A stretch of DNA of 64,000 bases from Paraburkholderia fynbosensis (GCF_902859935.1 NZ_CADIKI010000013.1:62001-126000); one strand, 5' to 3'; counted from the stretch's first letter, positions 17,219 through 26,764 are shown. Made by a program: numbers and translations. The notes: generated from the letters alone by a model not told the origin.

Positions 17219-18802
17219 TCACTTGCCCTGCGCGTTGAACCAGCCTGGACCTATCGGCGCGTAGCCCCCGCTGCCGCCAGCCGCAGCTGCGGCCATCGCA
17301 CCGAAATTGGGCCATGCGGGATAGTAGTGACTCGACGGCGCCTGAGAACTCCCAGCGATCTTCGCCGCACCCGCGTTGCCCGTCGAGCCGGTCGTCGAAC
17401 CCAGCGTCATGATGCCGAAGTACGGTTCGTAGACGTTCGTGCTGCTCGGCAACCACAATGCCTGGTCGGAATAGCTGTACATGTATACCGGACCGTACAT
17501 CCCCTTCGGTTGATGCCCAACCCAAGCCATCAGTGCGCTATATTCGCGCGCCTGGTTGGCCTGCGTCAGGTGAGACGAGAGGTCCGTCCAGATTCGAAAA
17601 TTGGCGTTCGTGTACGTGGTCGGGTTCTCGCCTAAATAACCCGTGAAACTTGTCGCGCCATCCGAACCCGTGGTCGGCACGCCGAACTCGGTAAGGGCGA
17701 TCGCCTTCGCGCCGTCGCCGTGCGCGCCCATCTGTTCGCGCAGGCTCGTGCCCGTATAGCTCGCGAATGTATTTCCTCCGTCGCTTTCCGGCCAACCGTA
17801 CGATGGCGACGAAAACGTATGCCACATCATGTTGAACGCATTCGAGTATTGCGGGAACGCCGAGTTGAGCGTCGTGCTCGGGCACTGGTTGGGCGCCGAC
17901 TGCCAGTCGTCGCTATAACAGTAGGGATGGTGAGCAAGCGCATCGAAATATCCGTGGGCGCCCTTCGCGTACATCACCGCCAGCCAGTCGCGCGGGTTCC
18001 ACTGTATTGGTGCCGGGTAGCCAGGGTTGGTCGAATTGACGAGGCCCGCAATGCCGTTCGACGGCAGAGCACCGGTCGCGTTATTCGGCCACGTAGTACA
18101 GCCTGAACTACCGCCAGCGTACACATAGGCGCCTGGATTTGCCTGCTTGATAGCCGGGTAGACACTCTTCAGGATCGTCGTGTAGAGAGCGGGATCGTGA
18201 GGCATGAAATCACCGCCGCAGTTGGGCTCGTTCCAGATCTCCCATGCGTCGACCTGGCCACCGTAACTATCGCTGCTGTAATGCTTGGCAGCGGCCCGCG
18301 CAAATTTGGTATAGAGAGTGGGGTCCGGCGCGCACAGCCAGAATGGAACGTAGTTCGCTTGCTGATAGCTGCTGGAACAGGCTGAACTTGCTGCCCATGG
18401 AGGGGTCAGCAAAATCACGCCCAGCACTCTTAAGCCGTTGTTGCGGGCGGCCCGGATAACCGTGTCCGCCACCCCCCAGGTCAATCCACTGCTTGCGCCC
18501 GGATTAGGATCACTGTCATTGATCGTCGCTGGCGAGGGCTGGGTTTGCGCCCAGTTGATGACAATCCGGACCCAGCGGGCCTTGGTCGTCGCCAGGCCGG
18601 CCATGTAATTGCTGATTGCCTGAGTCGGGTTGCCGGGATTCCGGTAGATGATGTCGCTGATTTCGTCGCCCAGGTTAATGCCGGGCACGGGCGTATTGGT
18701 CTGCCCGATCGCAACCCGGCACCCCAACAGCGCTATAACGAGCACGCTCCAGCCGAGCCTGGACCTTGCTAAAGTCAATTGACCGAGCAGGAATTTTTCC
18801 AC
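17219..18802 (-). CDS. Exported clan GH-A glycoside hydrolase (PslG/GH39-like)
   Basis: 527 aa with an N-terminal export signal (SRLGWSVLVIALLGCRVAIGQ). The LLGC could be a lipobox or Cys28 may simply lie in a Sec signal. A (beta/alpha)8 barrel follows: the acid/base glutamate is Glu192 in DAWEIWNEPN and the nucleophile is probably Glu372 in AIALTEFGVPT. The TPPWAASSACSS loop and ALAHHPYCYSDD are typical of the GH39/GH5 group that includes PslG, an exopolysaccharide endoglycosidase. The C-terminus is Gly/Ala-rich. It stands alone, with no polysaccharide synthesis genes beside it, so the substrate is open. Confidence 0.8.
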   Translation of the reverse strand: MEKFLLGQLTLARSRLGWSVLVIALLGCRVAIGQTNTPVPGINLGDEISDIIYRNPGNPTQAISNYMAGLATTKARWVRIVINWAQTQPSPATINDSDPNPGASSGLTWGVADTVIRAARNNGLRVLGVILLTPPWAASSACSSSYQQANYVPFWLCAPDPTLYTKFARAAAKHYSSDSYGGQVDAWEIWNEPNCGGDFMPHDPALYTTILKSVYPAIKQANPGAYVYAGGSSGCTTWPNNATGALPSNGIAGLVNSTNPGYPAPIQWNPRDWLAVMYAKGAHGYFDALAHHPYCYSDDWQSAPNQCPSTTLNSAFPQYSNAFNMMWHTFSSPSYGWPESDGGNTFASYTGTSLREQMGAHGDGAKAIALTEFGVPTTGSDGATSFTGYLGENPTTYTNANFRIWTDLSSHLTQANQAREYSALMAWVGHQPKGMYGPVYMYSYSDQALWLPSSTNVYEPYFGIMTLGSTTGSTGNAGAAKIAGSSQAPSSHYYPAWPNFGAMAAAAAGGSGGYAPIGPGWFNAQGK

Positions 18803-19365
18803 GATAGACCGTATCTGGCCGCACAGGAATCCGGATTGTATTCCAATCGTTACGCGTGCTGCGTTTATCTTTGCTCAAAAAGTAGCGCTATATTTTTATG
18901 CAGGGCGTGAGATGTTAAGTAAATAACGACATTCGACTATTAAGGAGAGCGTACTAGTTCGGCGATTGGCGCCACTGTGAAAAGTGTCGGCCTAAGGATC
19001 CTGTGTGGCCGAACGCGGCCCGATGCCGCGCGTACCGGAGCTCTCAAACCGCAAGTCGCGCAGAAGATCTTATATCGTTCAGCCGCTCCATTATTTGTCC
19101 CGAATTCTGCTTTATTCGCCAGGACATAGAAATAATGCGGAAGTTGAAACCCGTTTCCGGCTTCCGCTTTGACGCAACTTCATTCGAGCAATGCGTTAAA
19201 AGAATCATTGAGGCGGTGCAGCGATGCGCCATCGAACTACAAGCATGAATGAGTGAGATTCATCAGCCACGATCATTGTCATTCAACCTATGGCCTGTAT
19301 TCGCTGAATGTCTTCCCGCGCCCGATCCGCTGCCTCCGATCAAGCGCAATGCCCCCTAATTACCG
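18803..19365. other. Intergenic region, lower GC
   Basis: About 560 bases upstream of the glycosidase and downstream of the convergent side of the Tim44-like gene. The part 18870-18960 is AT-rich and probably holds the glycosidase promoter. Short open frames occur on both strands near 19044-19248 but contradict each other and show no ribosome site or family signature. No repeat is seen. Confidence 0.35.
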
Positions 19366-20334
19366 TCAATGGTTCAGCTGCTGGATGCCGGCCAGTCGCC
19401 ATGCCGGGTCGCCATGCGCGGCGCGAACGATGTTCCAGACCTCCTGGAACGGCTGGGCGGTCTGAGCGCCGTCTTCCCGCATTTGACCGTAAAAGCGCAC
19501 GCTGACCAAAGTTTCCTCCGCATTGGTTTCCACGCCCAGCACCTCGGCATCGAGTTGAGGTACTTCCGTGCTGTTTGGTTGGCTGCCGCGACCTTCCAGA
19601 TCCTGCTTGATTCGCGCGAACATTTCGGGCGTGGTCAACTCGAACAGGTCGCCCTGCTCGTTGCGGTCCCACGCGCTTTGAAGACGCATGAACATGGTCT
19701 TCGCCGATGTCAGCAACTCGACCTGATCCAACCGCAGCCCAGTGGCCGGAGTTTGCACCCTGCCTGCCGTTCCGGCCGGATCCGTCGCAGCGCGCTGCGA
19801 GCCGAAAAAATTTGCTTCCGGCCGCGCCTGGCCAGACTGACTCATGAACGGCGAGCCGTTCGTCTGGCCCCGGTTCGCGGTACTTTGCCCATAAGCGAGA
19901 TCCGGACGACGCCGGTTGGCGATGAAGCGAAATAGCACTACGCCCGCAAAAATCACGAGGCCGATCAACAGCGCATTCGACAGCATCTGCGCAAGCCCGG
20001 CGCCCAGGCCCAGAGAAGACAGCAGCGCGGCGATGCCGAGACCGGCGGCAAGGCCGGCGAGCGGCCTCATCCAGCCGTTACGCGCGGGCGCGGCGGCAGG
20101 CGCTTGCGCGGCCTGCTGAGCAGGTTGAGCTTGCTGGCTTCGTTGTCCTTGACCGGACGGCGACGCCATCTGCGACTGGCGCCCAATACTCTGGCTTCCG
20201 CCCACCCGCTTCGCTTCGGCGTCGTTCGATGCCGCCGCGCCAACGGCGAGCACGCCCGCCAGACCCAGCGCCGCGCCCCCGCGCGTGAGCTTGCCGGCAG
20301 CCCACCGCAGCTGATTGATGATTTGCATATACAT
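19366..20334 (-). CDS. Tim44-like domain membrane protein
   Basis: 322 aa starting MYMQIINQLRWAAG after an AGAGAGG site. The N-terminal segment GGAALGLAGVLAVGAAAS looks like a signal or first membrane segment. It is followed by a Gln/Ala/Ser-rich linker, two hydrophobic segments (PLAGLAAGLGIAALLSSLG and NALLIGLVIFAGVVLFRFIA) and a C-terminal Tim44-like domain (about 190-322, ending VWNIVRAAHGDPAWRLAGIQQL). Bacterial members are inner-membrane proteins of unclear role, sometimes linked to respiratory complex or transport assembly. It lies 91 bases downstream of the CBS gene on the same strand. Confidence 0.85.
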   Translation of the reverse strand: MYMQIINQLRWAAGKLTRGGAALGLAGVLAVGAAASNDAEAKRVGGSQSIGRQSQMASPSGQGQRSQQAQPAQQAAQAPAAAPARNGWMRPLAGLAAGLGIAALLSSLGLGAGLAQMLSNALLIGLVIFAGVVLFRFIANRRRPDLAYGQSTANRGQTNGSPFMSQSGQARPEANFFGSQRAATDPAGTAGRVQTPATGLRLDQVELLTSAKTMFMRLQSAWDRNEQGDLFELTTPEMFARIKQDLEGRGSQPNSTEVPQLDAEVLGVETNAEETLVSVRFYGQMREDGAQTAQPFQEVWNIVRAAHGDPAWRLAGIQQLNH

Positions 20335-20425
20335 GTGAAACCTCTCTTGATGAGTCAGGGACCGCCCGCATCGTGCGTCCAGCTTCTCGCACAGAAACAT
20401 TACGGACAGTAATATTTTTCGGCCG

Positions 20426-20908
20426 TCAAACATGCCATCGGCCAGCCTGCAATCGACCACTAGTGGCCTGCAAACCATTGCCGTGGATGTAATGCTCGAG
20501 TTGCTGGATCGTGTGTTCCTGCTCTGACATCTGGTTCTTGATCAGATCGCCGATCGACACCATTCCGATCAGTTGCCCCGCGTGGATCACCGGCAGATAA
20601 CGTATCCGGTGCGCGGTCATGAGCGCCATGCATTCCTCCGTCGTCTGCTCCGGGCCGACGTAGCGCACCGCGCTCGACATGATGTCCCGCACCGGCGTAT
20701 CCCGCGAAGAACGGTCCATCAGCACGACTTTGCGGGCGTAGTCGCGTTCGGTAACGATGCCGGCTATGCGCCCCTCGTGCGCCACGATGAGCGCGCCCAC
20801 CTGCCGGTGCGCCATGATCGCTATCGCGTCGTACACCGACGCCGATGCCTGAGTCGACCACACGGTCTGGGAAGCCTTCGAACGCAGGAATTGTGCAACC
20901 GATGTCAT
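20426..20908 (-). CDS. CBS-pair domain protein
   Basis: 160 aa almost entirely composed of two CBS domains. The first is ASVYDAIAIMAHRQVGALIV with GIVTERDYARKV; the second is VGPEQTTEECMALMTAHRIR with LPVIHAGQLIGMVSIGDLIK. A short C-terminal helix with QEHTIQQLEHYI follows. Such stand-alone CBS pairs bind adenosine nucleotides (AMP, ATP, SAM, NADH) and act as energy sensors. It probably forms a transcription unit with the Tim44-like gene downstream. Confidence 0.9.
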   Translation of the reverse strand: MTSVAQFLRSKASQTVWSTQASASVYDAIAIMAHRQVGALIVAHEGRIAGIVTERDYARKVVLMDRSSRDTPVRDIMSSAVRYVGPEQTTEECMALMTAHRIRYLPVIHAGQLIGMVSIGDLIKNQMSEQEHTIQQLEHYIHGNGLQATSGRLQAGRWHV

Positions 20909-21055
20909 TTGTCACCTCTGTCAGCTGTCATGAGCCGCCCGCTGACGCCTCGGGCCGAGGCTTGAATCTAACTGAACTCGAGACAACGGAAAATTCGAAT
21001 TTTTATTGCTGATACTTCGAAAAAACCGTAACGTTGCAGGGTTGACGGGGGCACT

Positions 21056-21952
21056 GTGAACTTCAAGCATCTGTATTACTTCTGGGTCGCGGCGCATGCG
21101 GGCGGGATCGTCCGCGCCGGCGAGCAGTTGCACATCACGCCGCAAACGCTCAGCGGCCAGATCAAACTGCTCGAAGAAGCACTGGATAAGAAGCTCTTCA
21201 AGAAGAGCGGCCGCACTACCGAGCTCACCGATGCCGGCCGGCTGGCGCTCGATTACGCGGACGAAATCTTCTCACTCGGCTCGGAACTCGAAAGCGCGGT
21301 ACGGCGCGAAAAGGAAGTCGGCACGCAGTCGCGGTTTCGCGTCGGCATCGCGGATTCGGTACCGAAGGCGATCGCGTACCGGTTGCTGGAACCGGCGCTA
21401 GGCGCGCCCGTGTCGCTGCGCGTGATCTGTCATGAAGGCAAGCTGCACGCATTGCTCGCGCAACTGGCCGTGCACCGCCTCGACCTCATCATCGCGGACG
21501 CCCCTATTCCGGCCGACGTCAACATCAAGGCCTTCAATCACCGGCTCGGCCGTTCGACATTGAGTTGCTTCGGGGCGCAGGCGTTGCTGCAAGGCGGGCT
21601 GAAACGCTTTCCGATGTCGCTTAGCCAATTGCCTCTGCTGTTGCCGGGCACGGAATCAGCGGTGCGCCGCAAGCTCGATCATTGGCTGGCGTCGCGCGCG
21701 ATCTCGCCGCGCATCGTCGGCGAATTCGACGACGGAGCCATGGCTCTAGCGTTCGGCCGTGAAGGCCGCGGGCTGCTGTTCGCCCCAACCGTGCTGGAGG
21801 ATCAGTTACAGGCGGAACATCAGCTGACGATGGTCGGGCAGATCAACACCATCGTCGAGGAGTTCTTTGCGATCTCCATCGAACGTCGCATCAGCCATCC
21901 CGCGGTCGCAACGATCATCGATGCGGCACGTAGTGAACTGTTCAACGCTTAG
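21056..21952 (+). CDS. LysR-family regulator, NhaR type
   Basis: 298 aa with a GTG start at 21056. The N-terminal winged helix is MNFKHLYYFWVAAHAGGIVR then LHITPQTLSGQIKLLEEALD, which matches NhaR, the activator of Na+/H+ antiporter genes in enterobacteria, more closely than general LysR proteins. The rest is a periplasmic-binding-like effector domain (GIADSVPKAIAYRLLEP and on). In Burkholderiaceae, NhaR-type regulators occur without a nearby antiporter, as here. It diverges from the CBS gene across 147 bases. Confidence 0.85.
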   Translation: MNFKHLYYFWVAAHAGGIVRAGEQLHITPQTLSGQIKLLEEALDKKLFKKSGRTTELTDAGRLALDYADEIFSLGSELESAVRREKEVGTQSRFRVGIADSVPKAIAYRLLEPALGAPVSLRVICHEGKLHALLAQLAVHRLDLIIADAPIPADVNIKAFNHRLGRSTLSCFGAQALLQGGLKRFPMSLSQLPLLLPGTESAVRRKLDHWLASRAISPRIVGEFDDGAMALAFGREGRGLLFAPTVLEDQLQAEHQLTMVGQINTIVEEFFAISIERRISHPAVATIIDAARSELFNA

Positions 21953-22311
21953 ACGATCCCCGCGTCTCCATTGCAAGCCGATGTGCGGGTAGTCGCAAGC
22001 GGGTTCGGCGTGGCATGGCCTGGCGGCGAGGGATATGTCTACCGCGCACGGTTGTCGTCACCGGGCCACAGCAAAGAGTTGCCGCACGGGCCAGCTCAGG
22101 CACCAGAACAGTGACTCCTGCAAACTGACAAGTTGCTGCCGGACGTTCGCGAGCGTCCGTGTCACAGCGAGTTCGCTTGCCACCGTCGTATCGATATCCG
22201 CTCCATCGATCAGCGCTACATTGACGACGCGAACGCCGGCCACGAGTCAGCCTGGCATCCTCAACGACTACGGCACGATCAGCGCTCGCACTCGCTCGTG
22301 CAGGTGCTCAG
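21953..22311. other. Region upstream of truncated SDR, no intact gene
   Basis: About 360 bases between the NhaR-type gene and the truncated SDR. A minus-strand frame (22058-22243) is open but not recognisable. The region probably marks a rearrangement, because the SDR frame is interrupted by a TGA at 22222 and loses homology before about 22280. Confidence 0.4.
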
Positions 22312-22962
22312 GTGCTCGTCCACTACAGCACTGGCGAAAAGGAAGCGGAAGCCGTCGTTGCGGAGATTCGCGCGGCGGGGGGCGCCGCGCAAAAAGTCGC
22401 AGCCGACCTGCGCGATGCGGACGGTGCGCACCTGCTCGCGAAACGCGTGCGTGAAGTGATCGGCCATCGTCTGGATATTCTCGTTGCGAACGCGGGGGTT
22501 TCCCGAGCCGCGAGCATCGAAGAGACGACGGTCGAAGCCTTCGACACGCTGTTTGCCGTGAACGTGCGCGCGCCCTATTTCCTCGTCCAGCAACTGCTGC
22601 CGGTGATGTGCAAGGGCAGCAGCATCGTCATGATCTCGTCGCTCGCGGCACGCGCGGCGGTTGGCGCGCTATCGGCCTATGCGGCGACCAAGGGTGCCGT
22701 CGATACCCTCGTCACGCATTTCGCCTCGGCGCTCGGAGAACGTGGCATCCGGGTGAATGCCGTTGCGCCGGGCGTCGTTGAAACCGATATGTCGAACTTC
22801 ACGAAAACCGACGAAGGGCGGGCTGCCACGCTCGGCATGCAAGCGCTGAAGCGTCTCGCCCAGCCCGATGAAATCGGCGATGCGGTCGTGTTTCTTGCAT
22901 CCGACGCCGCGCGCTGGATCACGGGCGAAACGCTGCGAGTCGATGGAGGCTCGAAGCTCTGA
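22282..22962 (+). pseudogene. SDR oxidoreductase lacking its nucleotide-binding start
   Basis: Coding for a classical SDR is recognisable from about 22282 (ALALARAGAQVLVHYSTGEK). It continues through DILVANAGVSRAAS, SSIVMISSLA, catalytic YAATK and PGVVETDMSNF to the C-terminal GETLRVDGGSKL. The first 15-20 residues with the TGxxxGIG cofactor motif are absent: upstream codons do not encode it in any frame and a TGA stands in frame at 22222. GTG 22312 could give a 216-aa product, but this would lack the glycine-rich loop and probably not bind NAD(P). An N-terminal deletion or recombination is the simplest reading. Confidence 0.75.
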
Positions 22963-23182
22963 CGCATCGCGCGCAGCACCAGATTCTCGCGGCCTTCGAA
23001 ACATTGGCCAACGCCAGAATCCGGAGTTCAATACCGTTCGTCGATCGTCACGCGCGTCGCGTTGCAGCCATCGGGCCGCACATGCCTGCTCGCGCACCGC
23101 GCGTGACGCCTTCGCTGTCGAGTAAGCGTCATTGGACAACCCTAGCGATGCGTCAGGATGGACCTCTCATTCCGCAAACCCA

Positions 23183-23520
23183 CTACTGCTGCACACCCCA
23201 TCTCCGCAGCGTGACGCGCTCCAGCGTATCGAACACCAGGTGTTCGATCAGCAACCCGATCACGATGCCGCCGCTAGCCCCGCGAAAACCCGGTCGGTGT
23301 ACAACTCATGGCGATTCTGGAAGATGTACCAGCCCAGTCCGCCGTTGACGGCAAGTCCGCGGGCACCAGAATCAGCAGCACGCGGCGCAAGCCTGTCAGG
23401 CCGTAGTTGCGCCCGGTCATCCGCAGCGTCGCCGGCACGGACTGAAAACCGGAGTATGTATTGAGCGCGAGCGGCCACGGCACCGCATGCACCAGCACGA
23501 ACAGCAAGCTGCCGGTCCCG
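23183..23520 (-). pseudogene. Remnant of an SsuC/TauC-type ABC permease
   Basis: The minus strand shows three consecutive pieces of a BPD-type permease in different frames. The first is FVLVHAVPWPLALNTYSGFQ with SVPATLRMTGRNYGLTGLRR and VLLILVPA. The second is NGGLGWYIFQNRHELYTDRV with FAGLAAAS. The third is GGIVIGLLIEHLVFDTLERV with TLRRWGVQQ and a stop at 23183. The helix with GLKIGWAFAWRTLIAAE that should join pieces one and two is missing. At least two frame changes and an internal deletion make this a dead gene of a sulfonate/taurine/nitrate-type importer; its partners are not in the window. Confidence 0.8.
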
Positions 23521-23592
23521 CTCGATCCGATCCCGTACAATGAGCCGTTGCCCTTTCGTCGACAGATAGCATTTCGCGCCGCATTCCTCGCC

Positions 23593-25161
23593 ATGAATCA
23601 CGACATTGAACTCGCGCTCGCCGCTGCGCAAAGGAGCTTTAACGCCGGTCAATTAGACGAGGCCGCCAGTCTGCTGCATACCATTCTGGCGAGCGTCCCC
23701 GATCACGGCGAAGCGCTGGCAGGTCTCGGCGCCATCGCCGCGAGGCAGGGCGATCATATGCGCGCAGCGGAGTATCTGACGCGGCCATCGGCAACCACGT
23801 TCATGTCCGTGGATCAACTGAATTTCGCCGCGCAAGTGTGCCAGTCGGCGCAACGTCACGATGATGCGATCGCGCTGTTCGAACGCTGCCTCGCTCAATT
23901 TCCCAACCATGCCGCTTCGTTGTATGGCGCCGCCATGTCCCTGATCCAGCGTGGCGAATTGCAACGGTCACTTGCGATGCTCGAGCACCTGTGCAAAGTC
24001 CAGCCGCTATCCGCCGAAGCGCATTACAACCGGGGCGCGCTGCTCGGCACGATGGAGCGCTATGACGACGAACTGGATGCCTACCGGCAGGCGATCGCGC
24101 TCAAGCCGCGTTTCGTGCGCGCCTACGTCAATCTCGGCGTGGCGCTGCGAGACCTGTCGCGTTTCGATGAGGCATTGCTCCAGTTCAAGAAGGCGCTTTC
24201 GCTCGATCCGAACGATGTCGGCGCGCGCACCAATCGCGCTCAGACCAACCTGCTGCTCGGCGAATTCGAACACGGCTGGCGCGAATACGAATGGCGCTGG
24301 CGCGATGGCACGGGCAGCCACGGTTTCCCGCAGAACACACTGTGGACCGGCGCCCAACCGGTCACCGGCAAGACCGTATTGGTTCATCACGAGCAGGGCT
24401 TCGGCGACACGCTGCAATTCGTGCGCTTCGTGGATCGACTCAGCGCAGCCGGCGCTCGCGTCGTATTGCGTGTTCAGGATGCCTTGCTGCCGCTTCTGCG
24501 ACATTATCGCGGCGCGGCCGAAGTCATCGGCGAGACAGCGCCGGTGCCGCATTTCGACTACCACATTCCAATCATGAGCCTGCCGTTCGCGCTCAAGATT
24601 CGTGCAGCCGATCTCGCTACGCTCGCACCGTATGTGCATGCGGACGAGGCGCTTCTCCGTCAGTGGGATGATCTTTTTGCCGATTCCGATCGGCAACTCA
24701 AGATTGGGATCGTGTGGTCGGGAAGCACGACGCATCTGAATGATCGCAACCGCTCCATACCGCTCGCGCAATTGAAGCCGCTGCTGGATGCCGACGTCAG
24801 ATTCTTCTCGCTGCAACAGGAGGTGCGCGAAAGTGACCATGCGTGCTTCGCGCAACTGGAACAGCGTGGGCGCTTGCGCGATGTTTCCGCGCGGCTCACC
24901 ACGTTCGCGCAGACCGCTGCACTGATCGCACGCCTCGACCTCGTCATCAGCGTCGACACGGCGGTCGCGCATCTCGCGGGCGCGCTCGGCAAACCCGTAT
25001 GGATTGCTTTGCCGTTCATGCCGGATTGGCGATGGCAACTCGAACGAAACGATAGTCCGTGGTACGCACAAGCGCGGCTCTTTCGACAGACCACACGAGG
25101 CGATTGGACCGGCGTCGTGGCCGCGCTTCGCGCGCAAATCGACGCTGTGCGGCACGCCTGA
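23593..25161 (+). CDS. TPR protein with C-terminal GT9-like glycosyltransferase domain
   Basis: 522 aa starting MNHDIELALAAAQRSFN. Residues 1-240 form about six tetratricopeptide repeats (for example AHYNRGALLGTMERYDDELD and AYVNLGVALRDLSRFDEALL). Residues 250-522 resemble the ADP-heptose/GT9 fold of TPR-glycosyltransferase fusions: KTVLVHHEQGFGDTLQFVRF near its start, then KIGIVWSGSTTH, and LDLVISVDTAVAHLAGALGK near the end. The GD-x-L-Q-F and D-T-A-x-A-H-L-A-G-A-L-G-K signatures are intact. It may modify proteins or polysaccharide; no surface-polysaccharide cluster is adjacent. Confidence 0.85.
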   Translation: MNHDIELALAAAQRSFNAGQLDEAASLLHTILASVPDHGEALAGLGAIAARQGDHMRAAEYLTRPSATTFMSVDQLNFAAQVCQSAQRHDDAIALFERCLAQFPNHAASLYGAAMSLIQRGELQRSLAMLEHLCKVQPLSAEAHYNRGALLGTMERYDDELDAYRQAIALKPRFVRAYVNLGVALRDLSRFDEALLQFKKALSLDPNDVGARTNRAQTNLLLGEFEHGWREYEWRWRDGTGSHGFPQNTLWTGAQPVTGKTVLVHHEQGFGDTLQFVRFVDRLSAAGARVVLRVQDALLPLLRHYRGAAEVIGETAPVPHFDYHIPIMSLPFALKIRAADLATLAPYVHADEALLRQWDDLFADSDRQLKIGIVWSGSTTHLNDRNRSIPLAQLKPLLDADVRFFSLQQEVRESDHACFAQLEQRGRLRDVSARLTTFAQTAALIARLDLVISVDTAVAHLAGALGKPVWIALPFMPDWRWQLERNDSPWYAQARLFRQTTRGDWTGVVAALRAQIDAVRHA

Positions 25162-25553
25162 ATCAGCGTGCCGCGCAGCGAGTGCGGCGCGTCGTCGCTG
25201 TACGCGTTGCGGATTCGAGCCACAAACCGCGATCGTGGCGCGGTGAAGCCATGCGCCAGGGTTCGTCCCGATGCATGTTCGGTGGCGCGCTCACTAATCT
25301 CGCGCCGCGCCGTAACTGGCTCGCCATCGAACTCGACGAGCCAGCCAAGCGTTTATGGGCGACGTGGCGGCTCGAACAGGACAAAGGGTTTTCGAGCCAC
25401 ATGCTGGCGGTTCATCCCGCGCGAGCGGCGGCCGCCGATGACGGTGCGCCCTGATGCGACCGGCTCGCCTATCGTCCGGCCTTGTCTGAACCGGCCAGCT
25501 CCGAAGTTACCTTCGAGTCCCGCCAAAGCGGTTCGACGTCAAGGGTCGGCGTT
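25162..25553. other. Intergenic between convergent genes, nothing recognised
   Basis: About 390 bases between two convergent genes. A plus-strand frame around 25250-25454 (SSRCMFGGALTNLAPRRNWL then AIELDEPAKRLWATWRLEQD) looks protein-like but has no start signal or known family. It may be a gene scrap. No terminator with a T-run is seen. Confidence 0.3.
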
Positions 25554-26681
25554 TTACGAATTGGCCTGCCCCGTATGGCGACAGGCAAACCACCGCCGCG
25601 ACGTCTTCGGCGCATCGGCGGTCTCGACGACGTTGCGCCACCAGCGCTCGCCGCGATGCGGTGCGCCGAGGTCCAACCGCTCGCCCATGCGCGGCGTCGA
25701 CAGGGTGATGCCGCGCGCGGCGGCCAGGCCGATCACGCGTTCGAACGGCTCGTGCCAGCGATGCATCGCCAGATCGAAGGTGCCGTTGTGAATCGGTATC
25801 AGGCAGTCGCCGCGTAAATCGACATGCGCCTGCACGGTGTCGTCGGGCTGCATGTGCACGTACGGCCATTGCGCGTCGTAAGCGCCCGTCTCGATGAGCG
25901 TGACGTCGAACGGACCGAGCCGCTCGCCGATTGCCTTGAAACCATCGAAGTAGCCTGTATCGCCGCTGAAAAACACGCGCAGATCGTCATCCACGATGAC
26001 CCACGATGCCCACAAGGTACTGTTGCCGTCGAACAGGCTGCGCCCCGAGAAATGCTGTCCGGGCGTCGCCGTGAATTCCAGGCCGTCGATCTGCACGCCT
26101 TGCCACCAATCGAACTGACGCACTTTGCTCGCGGCGATACCCCACTCGATCAGTCGGTCGCCCACACCGAGCGGCGTGAGAAACACGCCCGTGCTCGCGG
26201 CGAGCGCGAGCACCGTGTCGCGGTCGAGGTGGTCGTAATGATCGTGCGAGAGAATCACGCCGCGCAGCGGCGGCAAATCGGCGAGCGCAATCGGCGGCGC
26301 ATGAAAGCGCTTGGGGCCGACACTCCGGAACGGCGACGCGCGTTCGGCGAATACCGGATCGGTCAGCCAGAACTGGCCGCGCAGCTTGAGCAACATCGTC
26401 GAATGTCCGAGCCGATACAGGCTGCGATCGGGCGCGGCGTCGAGCTGCTCGCGGGTCAGCGTATCGACGGGCAACGCGCCGGACGGCACGGTGCCCGCAG
26501 GCTTGTTCAACAACACGTTCCACGCGATGCGCAAGGTCTTGCCGAATCCTTCCGCGGGACGCGGCTTGACGTTGCGAAAGCGCTGGCCGTCATGCTGCGC
26601 CGACGAACCGGACAACTCGCGCCCGCGTTTCGCCGCGGTGAGACCCAAAGTCCGGCTGATGGAACCGATGAACGATGTCAT
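25554..26681 (-). CDS. Metallo-beta-lactamase-fold hydrolase, NAPE-PLD/UlaG-like
   Basis: 375 aa. The zinc motif H-x-H-x-D-H is present as ILSHDHYDHLD. Further ligands are expected in TPGQHFSGR, VFFSGDTGYFDGF and LIPIHNGTF. The overall pattern (YRLGHSTMLLKLRGQFWLTD at the N-terminal side, ADLPPLRGVILSHDHYDHLD) is that of the family that includes N-acyl-phosphatidylethanolamine phospholipase D and bacterial RomA-like proteins. There is no clear signal peptide. It diverges from a TetR regulator across an 83-base gap with an inverted repeat, so it is probably the regulator's target. Confidence 0.85.
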   Translation of the reverse strand: MTSFIGSISRTLGLTAAKRGRELSGSSAQHDGQRFRNVKPRPAEGFGKTLRIAWNVLLNKPAGTVPSGALPVDTLTREQLDAAPDRSLYRLGHSTMLLKLRGQFWLTDPVFAERASPFRSVGPKRFHAPPIALADLPPLRGVILSHDHYDHLDRDTVLALAASTGVFLTPLGVGDRLIEWGIAASKVRQFDWWQGVQIDGLEFTATPGQHFSGRSLFDGNSTLWASWVIVDDDLRVFFSGDTGYFDGFKAIGERLGPFDVTLIETGAYDAQWPYVHMQPDDTVQAHVDLRGDCLIPIHNGTFDLAMHRWHEPFERVIGLAAARGITLSTPRMGERLDLGAPHRGERWWRNVVETADAPKTSRRWFACRHTGQANS

Positions 26682-26719
26682 AGGGAATGCCTGGAGGCGG
26701 AAAGTAGACTGGATAGTGT

Positions 26720-26744
26720 AGTTTATTGTCCTGAAAAGTAAACT
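26720..26744. promoter_or_regulatory. Candidate TetR operator
   Basis: Inverted repeat AGTTTA-N13-TAAACT in the 83-base divergent promoter between the MBL-fold gene and the TetR gene. A looser match extends each arm by one to three bases. Placement between divergent regulator and target is the usual pattern for TetR autoregulation. Confidence 0.5.
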
Positions 26745-26764
26745 GCCCGGTGTAAAATTCTTCG

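Noticed and set aside
19003..19248. Possible small gene in the gap upstream of the glycosidase
   Set aside because: Open frames on both strands compete, no ribosome site, no recognisable domain.
22058..22243. Minus-strand 61-codon frame before the broken SDR
   Set aside because: It is readable but matches no family convincingly and has no start signal.
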